Source: Plasmodium malariae (lineage: Eukaryota; Apicomplexa; Aconoidasida; Haemosporida; Plasmodiidae). From it: a stretch of DNA of 64,000 bases. The notes below the pieces were generated by a model. That model saw only the letters and a list, made by a program, of their open reading frames with translations, did no database searches and was not told the origin of the DNA. Shown here piece after piece: positions 1-14,245 of the stretch (its first letter is position 1; every line of letters starts with the position of its first letter). The position numbers and the translations under genes are program-made. The stretch lies in contig NC_041788.1 in NCBI RefSeq assembly GCF_900090045.1, forward strand, positions 62,001 through 126,000, in the 5' to 3' direction.

Positions 1-1450
1 TTTATAAGATCTACATAATCTACAGAGTACTGTCAATTCTCAAAGAAAATTCAAACTAATTTTTTTTTTTTTGTAGAATAAATTTTAAAAGTTACACTTT
101 TTAATTTATTCATTTATTTTCTAAATGAAAATTTTGAATATTCATATATCTAAAACTTTAATTTCTTTTTAATTAATTATATACTCATAGAAGATATACT
201 AATATATTAAAAAAAAAAAAAGAAAAATATATGTTAAGGGAAAAACCTCTACAGAAATATCATATGCACTAGCATTAATTTAAGTTTTTTCCAGAAGAAA
301 TTTAAAAATAAGGTTAATATATATTGCGTATAATATGTACATAACAAATAAGAAGGAATAATAATACAATTTATTAAAATGTATTTTTTAGTATTTTTTT
401 GCTGCAATTTTTAACGGACAAGTTATTTTTCATTTATTCCGTTACAAATATATAAGATTACGAACGCATTTCAAAGTTACAAAATAGTAAATCGACCTGA
501 ATATATAAATAAATAATATTATTTTAAAAATGTATTTAACAACAAAATTTTATAATATAGTAATATTTATTACCTTATTCATTGAAACACTAAGAGTGAT
601 AAATACTAAAAAATATTTGGTATAAAAATTTATTTAATCGTCTGAAATATAACATAATGTTATTGTTCTTAGAAAATAAGATTTTCTCAATATCACAATT
701 AAAAAATTAGAAAAAGGATATTACAAAAGTTGTCACTAAAATTTCATAGATTTACACAATATATGCATTTATCGTGACTTTTATGAAGATTATTATTAAT
801 CTACCTTGAACTGTTACTATGAATTAATCGCTCAACACTTATTCCCATATCAGATGTTACTAAATAAAGTGTAAAACCGTCCATATATAAATTCTAAAAT
901 TATAAAAAGTACATTTTCTATTTTAATTTTGTTAAACAATTACTTATTAATAACTTTTTCTATTTTAGAAATATTCATGATTTCTAAAGGTTTTTCGAGC
1001 AGTTATTTTTAAAATAATATATAATTTTCTAGATTATTTATGTTTTTGCTAAATTAAATAATAATGAAAAAATAGATTAATTACTTTATAAAACATTTAT
1101 TCTTCTGTATTTTTAATATATATATATCTATGTGAACTGTTCTATTATATATATATATATTGGTATAAACATTTTATTATTATTTCATTCATTTGTTGAT
1201 TCAATATTATTTTTTTCAAGATTATCTTATAAATCTATTATTTATACCAACATATATTATACTTTCAGTTTATGAAATTTTCAAATATATAAGTATTTAA
1301 AGTAATTAAATTTTTTTTTTTTTTACTATCGTATAAAATATAGTTAACATATTTTTGAATTTACAATGGGAATATTACTATGCCTTTTTATTTTTTAATG
1401 CTTGCAAATTCTTCAATATACATAATATAATATTATTACACTTATTTAAA
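1..1450. repeat. Subtelomeric 5'-flank repeat block (left edge)
   Basis: No gene is visible here. The stretch aligns by eye with the DNA upstream of the fam-m gene at 31604. Bases 75-210 match about 32345-32480, sharing an A-rich 'aatgaaaa' stretch followed by 'gaagatatactaatat' against 'gaagaaatactaatatgg'. Bases 960-1060 match about 33290-33370. The first 30 bases also resemble 36780-36805 and 19445-19470, which lie about 690 bp upstream of their start codons. The block therefore looks like the 5' flank of another minus-strand fam-type gene whose first exon should lie about 0.68 kb left of this window. Similarity is patchy and was judged by eye. Confidence 0.6.
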
Positions 1451-2780
1451 ACTTTTACAAAAAATGTAGATATTTTTTTTAATAGACTTAATTAAAACTC
1501 ATGTTATCAAAAAGAAGAATATAATATACTCATGAATTATTTATAGAAAAATAATTTTTTTTTTAATTTCATTTAATTTAAAAAAGAAACTTCATTAATA
1601 TAAATTAATTAGCAATTTTACATATGAAGTGCATATAATTTTATACATCTTTAAAATGATGTTAATTATTTACATAATATATAAATAAACATAAAGCATT
1701 TGAAAATATATTAAAAATTAGAATTTCGAATTATTGTATGAATGTAAAAAAATTATATATTTATGCATTACTTCTAATCATATTTTATCTTTTTAGGTAT
1801 ATATAAATGTCTTATAAATTTTACTATACTAATAAAAATAAATGTATTTACGCATATTATTTATTAATATATCATTACTTTCAATTCATTAATTTAAACT
1901 TTAAATATTGTAAAAAATATAAGGTATATGTTCTATATTTATAAATTTTTAGTATAATATATATTCAATTCATTTATGTCATATAGAATTTATATTAGAA
2001 TTCACCACAACAATAAATTAATAAATCATAGTACCTCTCAATATAATTGTGAATATTTAAAATTGTGAAGATGTTGAACTATTATATGTATCCTAAATTT
2101 AATAAAAATATTTTATTATTTATTTTTGTATTTTATTTTTTTTATCATTCAAAAAAAAAATAAAAATTCTGTAAAAAGTGATTTACAATTAAATTGTTCT
2201 ATAACGTATTCTCATAAAACTTATTTTATGTATTATATATATACATCAATAAAACAAAATACATTTGCTTCATATCATTGAAAACAAAACAAGACACATA
2301 TTTTTAAATTTAAATATTATCAAACGTTTTTCATAATAAGTCAACAATTATTTATTTTAGAATATAAACAGATAAAAAAATATAAAAAAGTATTATTTAT
2401 GGATAAAATATAAATTAACACAAAAAATAAATAAAATTATACAAATTTCCTATTATATATTAATAATAACGAACAAATACTTAATCTTAGAAGGAATATA
2501 CTGAAATATAAAATTATATACATTAAATCAAAATAGTCAACTAAGCTGAGACAATAACTTAAACTAGAAATTAAAAAATATTAAAACATTCTAAGAGACA
2601 GAAAAAATAAAAATACCTTTTTTTACTGGTATCTATCAATTAAACCAGTTATATATACATACATCTATAAACTTTAATCAATTATGAGTGTATGTATTAT
2701 CAATACTATTCTAAATACTGCTTATACTAAATCATATTAATGATCTCATTATAGAAAAAATATATTGATTATTACAAATT
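1451..2780. other. Intergenic, 3' flank of fam-l gene
   Basis: A+T-rich DNA with short homopolymers and no supportable coding region on either strand. The part nearest the gene (about 2400-2780) resembles the 3' flank of the other fam-l gene (about 34720-35100), so it probably contains the 3' untranslated region. Confidence 0.5.
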
Positions 2781-3837
2781 TTACCTTTTCATGAATTTAA
2801 TTTTTTCATATTTTTTAACTTTTTTATGATAATAAATAAGTCCTGATATAAGAATTATACTTAATATGAAGATAGGCACAAAATATATAAGAAATCCCAA
2901 AAAACCGGATACACAATAGTTTCTCATCTTACCTGAGGTATTTGACAAAACTTTTGTGAACGGATTTAAAGATGGTTTCGTCAAAAAGGCATATAAGTAT
3001 GCAAAGGCGGAAGAAATATCTCCTTTATTTTCAAACACATCTGATAATTTTTTAATATCTGTAATATGAGAAAAAAATGGATTACTTTCAAGACTTTGAA
3101 CAGATACGGAAGGTGAAAGAAGAATTATTAATTTAAACAAACCACGCGAAAGCCCACATCCACAAAAATTATCTAATATGAATGATACTGCTAATACCAA
3201 AAACAGCAATAAAGGTAAAGCTATTCGTAATCCGCATTTTTTAAGCAATATTTTTTTGTAAATCTTATCACTAATTGTCCTGTTGCTTTTAAGAAAATCT
3301 ACGTAATCAAGTTCCTTGAATATTTTCTTTTCTAAATGGGAATATTTTTTTGTTTCAAATATACAAGATTTATTTTTCAGACTTTTTTTATTGCGTCTTG
3401 CATTTGTTGATAAACTTCCATTTATGTGTTTCTTTTTTCCTACTTCACCTTCTTCATTACTAGATATATCTTCTTTATAGTTCACGCCATTTGGAGAATC
3501 TTCTTTTAAACAGAAAAAACTTAAATCTCTATCCTGCTTATATTTTGCCAATAAACGATAATTTGTTGTATACATTTTTCTACGATGACTATAGCATTCA
3601 TTCAATGATTTGTTATGCATACTCTAAAAAAAAAAAAAAAAAATCATTATGTATTCAAATAAATAATACCATACTAAAAACAAGTACTAACAAAAATAAA
3701 ACTCAAAAAATACAAATAATACATAAAAATTTATGTAAAATTATTATAACCAAATAAACGTCAAATTGATATATCCAACTTAAAATAATAAATGTAACAA
3801 TTTTAATAAATAACAGTGGCTTAATTTTTTGCTTCAT
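2781..3837 (-). CDS. fam-l family exported two-TM protein
   Basis: Two exons: exon 1 is 3751-3837 (29 codons, ATG at 3837) and exon 2 is 2781-3623. The 127-bp phase-0 intron has a GT donor after a TTG codon and a T-rich tract ending in AG. The product is about 309 aa. The hydrophobic leader (residues 7-23) is followed by a PEXEL-like RLLAK at 52-56, a charged Lys/Asn-rich region, the family block 'CIFETKKYSHLEKKIFKEL' (about 116-134), TM1 at about 161-181 and TM2 at about 268-292. It ends in the basic tail 'YYHKKVKKYEKIKF'. This block order matches the P. malariae fam-l family; members are predicted to be exported into the host red cell and their function is unknown. The frame is open throughout, with no sign of decay. 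The ORF from the internal ATG at 3620 is only exon 2; the leader exon supplies the true start. Assignment to fam-l rather than fam-m is from memory of family motifs. Confidence 0.88.
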
Positions 3838-6250
3838 TATAGAGAACGTTAAAATTAAAATATACTAAACTAGGATTCAGTTAAAAATATAATATTCTTT
3901 GAATGATAAAGAACACTGTTATTTTTTAATTAACGTGATTTCTTTTATTTTTTCGTAAAATCATAATAAAAAGTTTTTAAGTACAATTAATTTTACAACA
4001 GATAAAAAAAAAAAATAATTTCAGAAACAAACTATAAAATTTTTCTATTAAAATAGTTTTTGAAAAAATGCTATTAATTAAAAGAATACAAATTTAGTTA
4101 ATTAATAGATATTCAAAGTACATAAATTATTCCTTTATTATACTGAAACAATTAAATAATTTTCTTATCAATACTCATCAGAAAAAAAAATATATATTTT
4201 TAATTAATATTTATATATATTGAGTATATAGAGAATATAGAATGTAGAGAATATAGATAATTCTTTCCTCTACATATCAGGAGAAATGTCACTTATTTAA
4301 ATGATATTTTCCTATTAATAATACTAACATATTGAATAATATATTTTACAAACTGTTTATCTCTAAAAAAAATATTAATTATTATGCCACCATAATAATA
4401 GTAAGAAGAAAACAAAAAATTAATATTTTGTACAAATTGTTTTTATTATTATATGTAGTATTGTAATTATATACTCCATAAATATACACATCTTTTTATG
4501 ATCTATAATATATTTTAAATGTCAAATATGACAAATCACGTAACCAAATAAAAAACAGTAAATTTCAAAGGTAAATAAAGACCATACTTTTATGTTTGTA
4601 ATATTATTTTTTGATGGGTATGGAATTTAAATAGTTATATTTTATATTATTTTTTATAAATGAAAAGTTTGTAAATTGTTATGTTTATTTATATATATCT
4701 TGTTTTAGCTAATATAAATATTCAAAAGATATATAATAAATAAAAATAGAGTAATAGTTATATAATTTATAATGACTTAAGTACAATGCTAATAGAAAAA
4801 AGTTCTTGTTTAATTATATCAAATGCATACATAAACATAATTTTTTGTTATCATATATATTATCGCAGCTATTTAAGTAAATCATATAAAATAGAATTAA
4901 CTCGCGTAATTATATAGGATAAAATGTAAAATGATAAATTTTTATAGAAGTCCTGATTTAAATATAAAGCTTCATGTATTCTGAAGTTGATAATGTTCTA
5001 TTAATAATTAATTTTAAAAGGAAAATTATATTATTATTTAATTATAATTTCATACCTTAACTATAAAAAAATCTAGAAATTTATTTATAGGTTTTTACAT
5101 CAAATAAATTATTAAACATATAATTTTCAAAATAATTTTTTATGAGGATGTTCTGTTATGTTTGCATTTAAATAAAAATTAAATGTTAACACAAAAAGTG
5201 AAATAGATTATATTTTGTTAAATAAAAAAATTTCAGACATATTAAAATTAAATGTAATATCTCATACATTTATTAATAAGAAAAAAATGAAAACTTACAA
5301 ACTTTAAAAAATAAAAAAGAAGAGCAATTGTTATAAATATAAATTACTTCATTAACCGAGTGAAATTATATAATTTTCAATATTACATAATAGCTTAAAA
5401 GTCCCACCTATATTATATTATATTACAAATCCAAATGAAACAATTACATAAATAATTTTTGCATATAAAAGACTTATTTTTATTCTAATTATGCGGAAAT
5501 TTAAATTGCACATTTTATTAAATTAAAAAAGATATATTATATATATGTGTTCAGGATAATTTATTGTAATACAAATGAAATATAGAAACATTTGGACTGC
5601 TAATATTATTTAATATATGTCTTTTTACTTTTATGTACAAACATATACTTGTAAAATATATAGATTCTATAAGAAATAATTTATAAGTATGCAACAATTA
5701 ATTTTCGTTAACTTATTTTGATTAAGCATATAGGAAAACATCATTACATACATGAAAAAAATATTTCTGAAAAAAATCTGTCATTTTTTACCAGACTTAA
5801 ATTTTAACTCATCCTACTTCAGTGGCTTATTTAAGAATTTTAACAGCACATAAAACATTAAAATGTTTAAAAGGTGACTAACAGCAGTACAGTTGAGACT
5901 CCTCTTGATAATTAAATAATTATGTCATTAATGCTCGTTCTAATATATATTAAACATTTTCCAATTAAATAAGAAATAAAAAACTAATGAAAATTTTATA
6001 AACAAAAAGTATTCCATGGAGTACATTATAAAGTATTACTCATTCATTCTTAAGGTTTTAAACGTTCTTTCTTAATATAACAGGTGTAATTTCTGCTTTT
6101 ATGCATAGGAATAAATATTCCTTATAGTTATTTAAAAGAAATATATCTAGCACTACATATGACTTGAATATAACAGATATTCACTTCATGAATAATTTTT
6201 TAGATGCATTCATCTAATTGCCGTTATCTTTACACTAATTCTTTCCATCA
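3838..6250. other. Intergenic, 5' flank of fam-l gene
   Basis: This is the upstream region of the minus-strand fam-l gene. A shared upstream element lies at 4221-4260 and is listed separately. The rest is A+T-rich with no open frame I would defend. From about 5780 the base composition becomes slightly richer in G+C, leading into the small relic at 6254-6406. Confidence 0.5.
4221..4260 (-). promoter_or_regulatory. Conserved element about 400 bp upstream of fam-l gene
   Basis: The sequence 'ttgagtatatagagaatat' followed by repeated 'agaatgtagagaatat' lies 384-423 bp upstream of the ATG at 3837. Recognisable counterparts occur at nearly the same distance from five other fam-type genes in this window. 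Position and conservation suggest a promoter or transcription-start element, but the role is inferred. Confidence 0.45.
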
Positions 6251-6253
6251 TCT

Positions 6254-6406
6254 TTTAATTCAACATTAACTCTTCATTGTATGGATCACCATATACATCA
6301 ACATATAACATCTTTATTTCTATTTTATTTCTTCTCTTCTCTTTTTCTGAAAATAATATAACAAGTTTTGAGTCAAAAATTCCATGCCCACAATTATAAT
6401 TGTCTA
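6254..6406 (-). pseudogene. Possible coding relic or lone exon
   Basis: On the minus strand about 49 codons are open, ending at a TAA. The reading carries Cys, Gly, His and Asp residues and basic 'KEKRRNK' text, and is clearly richer in G+C than its surroundings. A 'tatgcctttag' acceptor-like site sits just upstream. An early 'GIFDSK' stretch loosely resembles the fam-m 'NGMFDGK' motif. I could not find a partner exon, so this may be a decayed exported-protein gene or chance. Confidence 0.3.
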
Positions 6407-9400
6407 AAGGCATATAAAAAGTGTATTACAATGAAAAGTAATTTTCTTTATTATTTATAATGTGATAAATTTGCTTACGAACAATGAAAACTGTCTTATA
6501 AATAAACTTATGTTTATATAACATGCAGCATCAAAAACATAAAGTAAATTTCATGCTAACGTACTATACTGCACATATTAAGTATGGACATATACAATTA
6601 AAAAGGATAAATATAAGCGATTTTGCTAATATAAAATATTTATTTTTTCCATTAAAATTGGATTTATTTAACTTTATAATTCATCTATTTATGTAAAAAT
6701 CCTACAGCATATTGACAAGTTAGTGACATAGTTTTATAGTAATTTCTGTAGCTATTTTATTTTATTTTTTAAAAAAAAATTAAATTGCATAAATAAAATG
6801 CAAGGTACAAAAAACCTCAGATTCTTTTAAAAATATTTTTATAAATACTTCCAGTAAATTTATTTATATAAAAGCTATGTGAAAATGATATTCAGGAAAA
6901 CTAATTATATTAATGAATTCTTAAAAAGCATATATATATTCATAGCCTAACAAAACAGTTCTAAATTTTTGTTATTTATACTTTTCAGAAAAGAAATAAA
7001 ATGACTTTTCTCGTACACAGAAATTTTATTTTATAATTAGAAAAAAAAATTAGTTGTGTTCAGCATAAGCATTTTAGCATATGTCAGGAATATACTTGTT
7101 ACATTTTAGATGAACATCCTAATAATAAGCTTATATGTCCGTATCTTTTATACCTTTTAAACATTATTTTACAATCAAAGAACGCAAATTATTGTATTGT
7201 ATATAATAGTATTCATAGGATGGAAAGAAATAATTAAAAGAAAATTTTATATTTATAGCACAAATTATAATCTAATATTTGCACATACATATAACATGCA
7301 GAATATTTGTACTAGAATAATTTTAAAATTGTATTCTAAAATTTAATTCAAATAAATAATTCTAATATTTTAAAGAGTTCTATCCAATTTAACGCTTTTA
7401 CACAATTGTATGTTATTATTATAAATAGAATACTATAATTTCTATATAATTAAAAAAAAATTATTTTATTCATTATGACTAAAATAAAATTTATTATATT
7501 TAAGAATTAATATCTATTTTTTCATTTTTTATTTTTTTTTTAAAAAAATATTAATTTATAATATATAGAGCAATGGTAATATTAAAAAAACATAATAACC
7601 ATGCAAGATTATATGTAATATGAATACATATTTATTAATTATGATTATAAAAAAAAAAATTATAATAAAAAAACTATTTTAAATAAATTAATTTACATCA
7701 AAAAATAGGATAATTAAGAAATTTAAAAGATAGTATATAATATGTAATATAACATATAATAACATTTAAAAAAAACGATTATGAATTATTTTCGTTTTTG
7801 TTACTTTCATAGAGGAAATAATAATACATATTATTTTTATTGGTATATAAATAAATATTTCTTAATATATCATATTAAATTTTAGCTGTTATTTAAACTA
7901 CTCAAATAAAATAAATTAGATTTTTAAAGAAATGTACTTATTAAATCAACAATATTTGTATTCCATACGGTGTGTTTAATATAGTAAACATAGATAATTA
8001 TAAAATGTAATATCATAAATATATTATCTTAATTTTATAATAATAAATTGATATTAACTTGGGTAACTAATGCACTTTTCTAAAAAATAATTAATTATAA
8101 ATAAATATAAAATATTTTAAAATTTTGCATATTCTACATAATATATATTACCCTGTAGAATTACAGAAAAATAAGATAATTATTATTTTATTTTATGTTT
8201 TCTTATATATGTACATTACATATATTTATATATTCAGATATAAACATAATTAATAATACTTTTAGTTTAAAACGTTTACATGGTTCTTTCATTTATATAA
8301 ACTTTTTCAAAGTTTACAAACTTGTTTTTATATAAATAAGGATAACACCACAATTTGGCAATAAATACTACCTATTATAAAATTTATTTAATTATAAAAT
8401 TTACATTAGCATATGAGCTTTTTTTAATAATTACTTTTTAAGCTTTTATGTAACTAATCCAATCGATAATTCTTAGTAGCTTTAGTTTTTTTTTTAAATA
8501 TTTTATACATATTATATTAATTGAATATATTCATGTCAATTTAAATTACATAAAAATGAACATTCAGAAAACTAAAAGAATTATCAATAACGAATTTTCA
8601 TTTTGTCTTGAAATACTTAATTTGTTCTTTAGTAAATGTATACGACATTAATTAATTGTATTATTAAATATAAATATTTATTTTATAGTCATACATCTAC
8701 GAATTTTCATATATATATGTTTATTAATATTAACTCTTTAATTATTATTTACTGTAAATTTAACGTAACTTGCAGTAATAAGTGCTCATAAATATTATTA
8801 TTACATTAATAAATTATGTTTCTTCTAATTAGATATGTTAATAATGTTGTAATAATAATCATATATATGGCATTTTTAACTTCAATATTTTATTTTAAAA
8901 TAAATTAAAATAAAATAATGTAAATTATATATATTTCCAGTTAAAGTATTATTTTCCTATTGTTCCATTCAGTAATAATTTTATAATAATCTTTATTATA
9001 GAACAAATATGCCTGTTTTGTAGTACTATTAAAACTATAAATTCTATGAATTATGTTCGCATATATGTATATTTGATAATATAGTCCCTGATATGAGGAT
9101 CATTATATTTTATATCTATATGTATTTCTTCCTACTCAAGCACTACTCTGATATTTATTTATACTAATTAATTTATTATTTTTAAAACATACTGAATCTT
9201 TTCATATTCTCAATACATTTACATTCATTACTCTAATGTAATGTTTACAAAAACAAAAATAACAATTATAGCGTAATTTCCTTTTTGTTTTTAGTTCCAT
9301 ATGAATAAATTCATTATATGCATATATGCATAAATAAAGTGTTTGTACATATTTTTTATTACTACTTGTTTACACTTCCTTACATACTTGTTAATATGTG

Positions 9401-12400
9401 ACGAATATCATAAACATATGAATACGCACGTATGCCCTTTTTACTCATATGTACATATATAAGTATATGTAAACTATATTCATAGAATTCCGACAAACTA
9501 ATAATTATTACAATTTCGTTTTTTACCTTTGCATTTTATGCTATTCCAATTTCTATTATCCAATTCATGTTTTGTAAATGCTTACAACTAGTAAATAATT
9601 AAAAACTTGTATAAGAACCTTTAATAAATGTAATCAAATGTAAATTTACAATTCTGATTTAATATAAAATGGAACTATTGTTAAATTAATAATCTACACA
9701 ACTAATTAATATATTCAACGCCACATTTAATTGCCTTATCATATATATTTTGTTTTCTTTCTTTTCTTAACATCCTTAGGTGGAATACCTTTTTTAGTGA
9801 CCTTCATACATTAATGATATTTTCCCTTGTAATATGTAATAGTTCTATCATTCGGCTTATATTATCTCATATACAAAAACGTCTACATGGTCACATGTAC
9901 ATTGAAACATAAGGCGGTAATGTGAAAAATAACATGTAAATAATTTACCGACATGCAGAATTTTATACTCACATACATATATATGTGCGTCCACTTACAA
10001 TTTTTTAATGTAAACAAGCTAAAATATCCACGTAAAGCTAGTACAAAAAAATAAAAAAAACAACAAATACATATATACATACGCGTTATATGCATAAATA
10101 CACATTTCCGCATGAATACTGCTATCTTATATATCCACATAATCATGTACACGATAGCGTACTCAAACTAATTCATTTATATATATACATAAAATCACTT
10201 ATCCAGGATACATGCTTTATTAAATATATTTTGTTTCAAATGTTTTAATTATACGTTAGAGTTTTTAAAAAAATATTCTTCTAATGCAGACAATATAAAA
10301 ACATTTACGTGTATACATATGAAACTTGGTGATAATAAGAAATTGTTTAGAAAAATATCATTAGGGCACATAGGTAAAACCCACCATATAAAATACTTTT
10401 TATAGCGTTTATTTTTTCTAATTTTCTATTCATTCTGCGCAGAAGAATATACTTCTATTCATACTATTAATAATATTGTACATAAGTCAAAATATTGTAA
10501 TAGTCACAAAAATGAATATGCATCTTATGAAATTTAGGAATGTCCATATGTACAAATATATATATGGATAAACCAACTTACAAAATTCATGTACTTGCAT
10601 CCGTATATTCACATATACACATACGTATATACACATATATACTCATGACATAGATGTAGCATAACATATATAAATTCTTTGAAGAAATTTTTTTTTAATT
10701 CTTATATCTACATTTCTCCAAAATTATTATAATTAGACGCTTATTTTCTCGGATTTTTACTTATACATATAAACTAAGGAAAGAAAAGATAAATTATAAA
10801 AGTGACGTTAACATATTACTTCCTTCTTTTTATTTCTTTTTTATATAAAACTTTTATAATGGTATCTATATATGTTTTTAGAAAAACATATTTGTAAATG
10901 ATATTTGAACCTTGGGAAAAAGGGGGGTATGCTTTTATAATTTGTAGGTATTCATATAAGTTTGCATTATTATTTGTCATATTTCATGTTCTCTTAATTT
11001 TTTTTATTTTTCTCATTTTCTTTTTCTTTGAAACACTTTGTCATATGCTTGTCAGATATGAATTTCCTTCTTCTCCATTCTCTCTTATTTCAGAGTAACA
11101 TTCGTTATCGATCAATAAGTAATCCTAATAGAAAAACATGTAACCTTAAAAAAAAATAAAAATTGTTCATAGACATAATAGTGTTTTTTTACAGTACTTA
11201 TACGATTAATTCTCGAAGCACTCCGTTTTATAATTAATAAAATTTCTACCGGCACATTGCATAATTAATTAAAACTAAAATGAAAAAAAGTACACTATCT
11301 CAGAAATAAAATAATTTTTACAATTATAATTATTTATATCAAAAAAAATTATATATCACTTCAATATTATATTAATAACTCATAGAAGATGTTACAAAGG
11401 AAACATGCGATTCATACATTAACTTACTTTTAAAAATTCTTCTTAATATTCTATTAAAATTTAATAACTTTTTGTTTTTTAATTTTAATGCTTCATTCAT
11501 TAACTATAAAGGAAAAGGAAAACAATAAAACCAAGTAAAAGTGAGAAATAAAAAGGTGAGACTAACGAGGGTAGTGAAAATATGTCGTAAATAACATTTT
11601 AGAGATACATGTACATGTGTATTTTATATTATTTATCACATGTACAAGCATATATTCGAGAACAATTTAAACAATATTAAGAAAAAACAATATGAATATA
11701 CATATACATTAAAGAGTAATAGTTATATAAGTAAATTAAAAACTTTACGAGAAGAAGATTCAAAATAAGTTTCTTCTTTTTTTTTGTTTGCAAACCAATT
11801 AACTTGAATCTCTATTTTAAATCTCTATGTACTAAAAATATTTTATTAACTTGATATTTAGGGTCTTGAAATAATGAAATTTTCTGTCATACATATAGCT
11901 TTACGTATATTATAAAAACATAAGTAAAAGAATATCAGTTCATATAAAAAACTTAGAATAAATACATGGAAAATAAGTTATTTTAATTGTACCAAAAAAT
12001 GTTATTATCTTAGTTTTTCATATAATTATTCAAATGTTCACATGAAAGTAGGTTTTATATCCTATAATAAATAATCCTTTAATATTGTTCCTCTCTTTTC
12101 TACCTTGGGGAAATGTTTTTCCTTTAATTTAATTGTATTTTTCAATTGTTTTTATATAATATTAGAGCTTCTAATTATTAAGGGTAATGCATTATTAGGA
12201 AATATACAATAAAACGTTTTGAAAAAAAATTATTTTAAAAAATATAACGTAATTAATTGTTAATAAGTGATAGTAAAAAAAAAAAAAATGTAATAGAAAT
12301 ATGCTTATACTTTTAATATATATGACAACTACAGATGTATATTTAAAAATATAAATCTAATAATATAGCTTGTAACATTATACAATGTATTATAATTTAA

Positions 12401-14245
12401 TATATACTAAATTAATTTTTCTTATATATCTATACTTGTAACATTATGAAATAATGAAACATGCTATTTTTCAATAATTGTGCCTTGTTTCTTTTTATTT
12501 CATATAAATTGAACTAAAAAAAAATATTATCTGCATGTAATTATTGTACATAAATATATATATTGTATACAGAAGAAATATTTTAATAATATATAGTAAT
12601 ACCTAATGTATAAAAAAAAATATATATATATATATATACTTTTTTTTTATTAAAAATACTTTTAGCAGTTTTTTCTCTTTCACCATGCAGAATTGTCCAT
12701 ATATATTAATCTCATATTCTCTTTCTCATTAGTATATTTTTGCAAAGACATATATATATGTGCATTATTTCACTAACGAAAAATTACTTTTCAATCGTAA
12801 ACGAAGGCGATAACTATAACATTCATTACAATAATATTATAATACTCATTTGAATCTATATAAAGGAAAATGTAATGTATTAACTTTAGTTATAAATGAA
12901 TTAGAAAAACAGATTCATGAGAGATCATATATATCAGAATTAATTAAATCCTCTAGAAAAATACGTATTAATTTTGAAAAAAACTAATTAAAGTTTACAT
13001 AATGCAAAAAACAACGTTATATACTTAGGAATGTTTAAAAAAAAAACGAGAACATTTTTTTCTTTAATTTTATATAAAAAAATGATTGCTATACATATAA
13101 ATACACTATTAATTGTCAATATTATATATATTCATATATATGCATGAAAAATAAGAAATATATATAAAAAAGTACATACACATAGTTATAATGTTGTAAA
13201 GAAATATATTTTTTTTCCTTAAAAAAAAGGATAACTTAGCGTTTTAAAGACATATATATATATTTAAGATATTACAATTCTAAAAAAGATAATAAAGGTA
13301 TTTATACATAATTATGTCAATATTGTTAACAATAAATTCTTTCATTTAATATTTTAATTTTAAAAATAAAATAAATACATAATTTATTTATAAATTTTCA
13401 TATAATATATATTAAATTAAACTTGACAGAATGTAATTAACTTCAAAATTAAGTTTAATAATAAATAATTCTAAATCATCATTCTAATTATGAAGATACA
13501 GAATATAATTTGGTACACAGTTATAAATAATCTATATTTAATAAGAATATTTTTTTATTGTATATATATAAATCAATTTTATTCATAAAAACTAAAAGTG
13601 CATTAAAATATCTTTTACAATTATTAATTTTTATAATATATTTCATATAAAACATATCTTATAGAATAAATATAATATTTCTAATAAGCAAAGCATATAT
13701 ATTTATATATCAAAACAACAAATAATATTCATTTGCTATTATTAAATACTAAGTAGTAACCATTTAATTCTAATTTAAAGATAATATTACATTTTCTTAA
13801 TAATCTGAAAATATAAATATTATGAACTAGAACTACACGTAAAATAGAAAGCAGACCTTTTTAGATAAAATATAGATTATCACAATTATTCAACAAAATT
13901 ATATCAACTGTGCCATCATATAATTATATCAATGCACAAATATAATTTTTTTATAAAAATCCATTTATGTAAGGACATGTAAGCATATTATGAAAAACAT
14001 AATTAATGAAGCTTAAAAAATACTTTGTAATGCAAATTGAAAAATATTAATACATTCAAATTCATTAAAAAACTAACAACATAATTTATATTTGAATATA
14101 AAAAAGTCTACTTATATATAGGCTTGTTTATAAAATTTAAGCAGCAATAATTACGTTTATTAAGCGTAGCACTAATGATATTACAAGTATTATGTCATGA
14201 TTAAAACTTCTTTATATAAGGAAACATATTCCTTTTTTTTACTTT
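6407..14245. other. Long gene-free interval
   Basis: Nearly 8 kb without a convincing gene. About 9000-12100 differs in texture: fewer long A/T homopolymers and more 'acatat', 'catatg' and 'acgtat' words. The short open frames there (for example 9883-10152 minus and 10898-11098 plus) give Tyr/Ile/Cys/Phe-rich products without motifs or introns and were rejected. No tRNA or rRNA signature was recognised. Confidence 0.5.

Noticed and set aside
9883..10152. 89-codon minus-strand open frame
   Set aside because: Tyr/Ile/Phe/Cys-rich product without leader exon, export motif or splice sites. It fits chance openness in a local patch with fewer stop codons.
10898..11098. 66-codon plus-strand open frame with a Phe-rich hydrophobic run
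   Set aside because: The hydrophobic run comes from T-rich DNA. No partner exon or family motif.
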